A stretch of DNA of 46,240 nt from Lachnospiraceae bacterium (lineage in GTDB: Bacteria; Bacillota; Clostridia; Lachnospirales; Lachnospiraceae): NCBI GenBank assembly GCA_015057955.1, contig SVDE01000006.1, forward strand, positions 1 through 46,240, written 5' to 3'. Positions within the stretch are counted from its first letter, which is position 1. Every line of letters begins with the position of its first letter. The notes under the pieces are model-generated. The model searched no databases and was not told the DNA's origin. It was given only the letters and a program-made list of their open reading frames with translations. The translations under genes were made by a program, and so were the position numbers. Below, one piece after another: positions 45,724 to 46,240 of this stretch.

Positions 45724-46240
45724 ATGGAACGGCTGATATTCCACATCGATGTAAACAGCGCATTCCTCTCGTGGGAATCGGTGAAACGCCTCTCGGAAGG
45801 CGGCGATGACCTGCGCCTTATCCCGGCGATCGTGGGCGGAGACCCTCAGAAGAGAACGGGGATAGTGCTGGCCAAATCAATCCCTGCGAAGAAGTATGGC
45901 GTGATGACAGGTGAGCCGGTCTCAATGGCTCTGCGCAAATGCCCGGGACTGGTGATCGCAAAGCCTGACTTCAGGCTGTACGAGCGCTGTTCGAAGGCGT
46001 TCAAGGCCATTTGCCGGAAATACGCCCCTGCGATGGAGTCAGCTTCGATCGACGAGGTCTTCCTGGACATGACCGGGACAGGCCGGATCTACCCCGACCC
46101 GATCAAGACCGCGTACGAGATAAAGGACCGGATCCGCGATGAGCTCGGATTCACGGTAAATGTCGGCATCGGCCGCAGCAAGCTCTGCGCCAAGATGGCC
46201 AGCGACTTCGAAAAGCCGGACAAGGTTCACACGCTGTTCC
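45724..46240 (+). CDS. dinB: DNA polymerase IV/Y-family polymerase, truncated by the window end
   Basis: MERLIFHIDVNSAFLSWESV...ASIDEVFLDMTG...FTVNVGIGRSKLCAKMASDFEKP; no stop before the window end. Confidence 0.93.
   Translation, partial: MERLIFHIDVNSAFLSWESVKRLSEGGDDLRLIPAIVGGDPQKRTGIVLAKSIPAKKYGVMTGEPVSMALRKCPGLVIAKPDFRLYERCSKAFKAICRKYAPAMESASIDEVFLDMTGTGRIYPDPIKTAYEIKDRIRDELGFTVNVGIGRSKLCAKMASDFEKPDKVHTLF

Overview
46.2-kb chromosomal window, probably from an anaerobic Firmicute (Clostridia-like gene content). Almost all genes are on the + strand. No rRNA, tRNA, CRISPR array, prophage or transposase was recognised. The left part is a run of small housekeeping/accessory genes (NUDIX remnant, MazG-like, TfoX-N, GNATs, AlkZ/YcaQ-like, methyltransferase, flavodoxin, DUF4143 ATPase, a GNAT-MsrA fusion, PDF, a tannase-like lipoprotein, tex). 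The centre is one ~12-kb co-directional catabolic cluster (23076-35143) behind a Crp/Fnr regulator: M24 protein, D-2-hydroxyacid dehydrogenase, five-gene Opp/Dpp ABC importer, PhlG/phloretin-hydrolase-like protein, CitE-like lyase, CitF-like CoA-transferase and class II aldolase, with no CitD/CitC/CitX/CitG. The right part has a DUF3990 (ART-like)-HTH pair under a promoter containing a near-perfect palindrome, a NifX-SlyD fusion with CcdA/TlpA, an SNF2 helicase, rubrerythrin, ThpR, DUF5714 and a truncated dinB. The most unusual signal is non-coding: seven intergenic loci carry inverted-repeat elements of the form r-spacer-f. Spacer length is nearly fixed (32/33, 34 or 35 nt by subclass), while both arm sequence and spacer sequence change between loci. 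Two loci share the same 184-bp composite layout, f-r-[35]-f-(31)-f-r-[35]-f-r, and a third repeats its core with different arms. All family names come from reading the translations without database searches.
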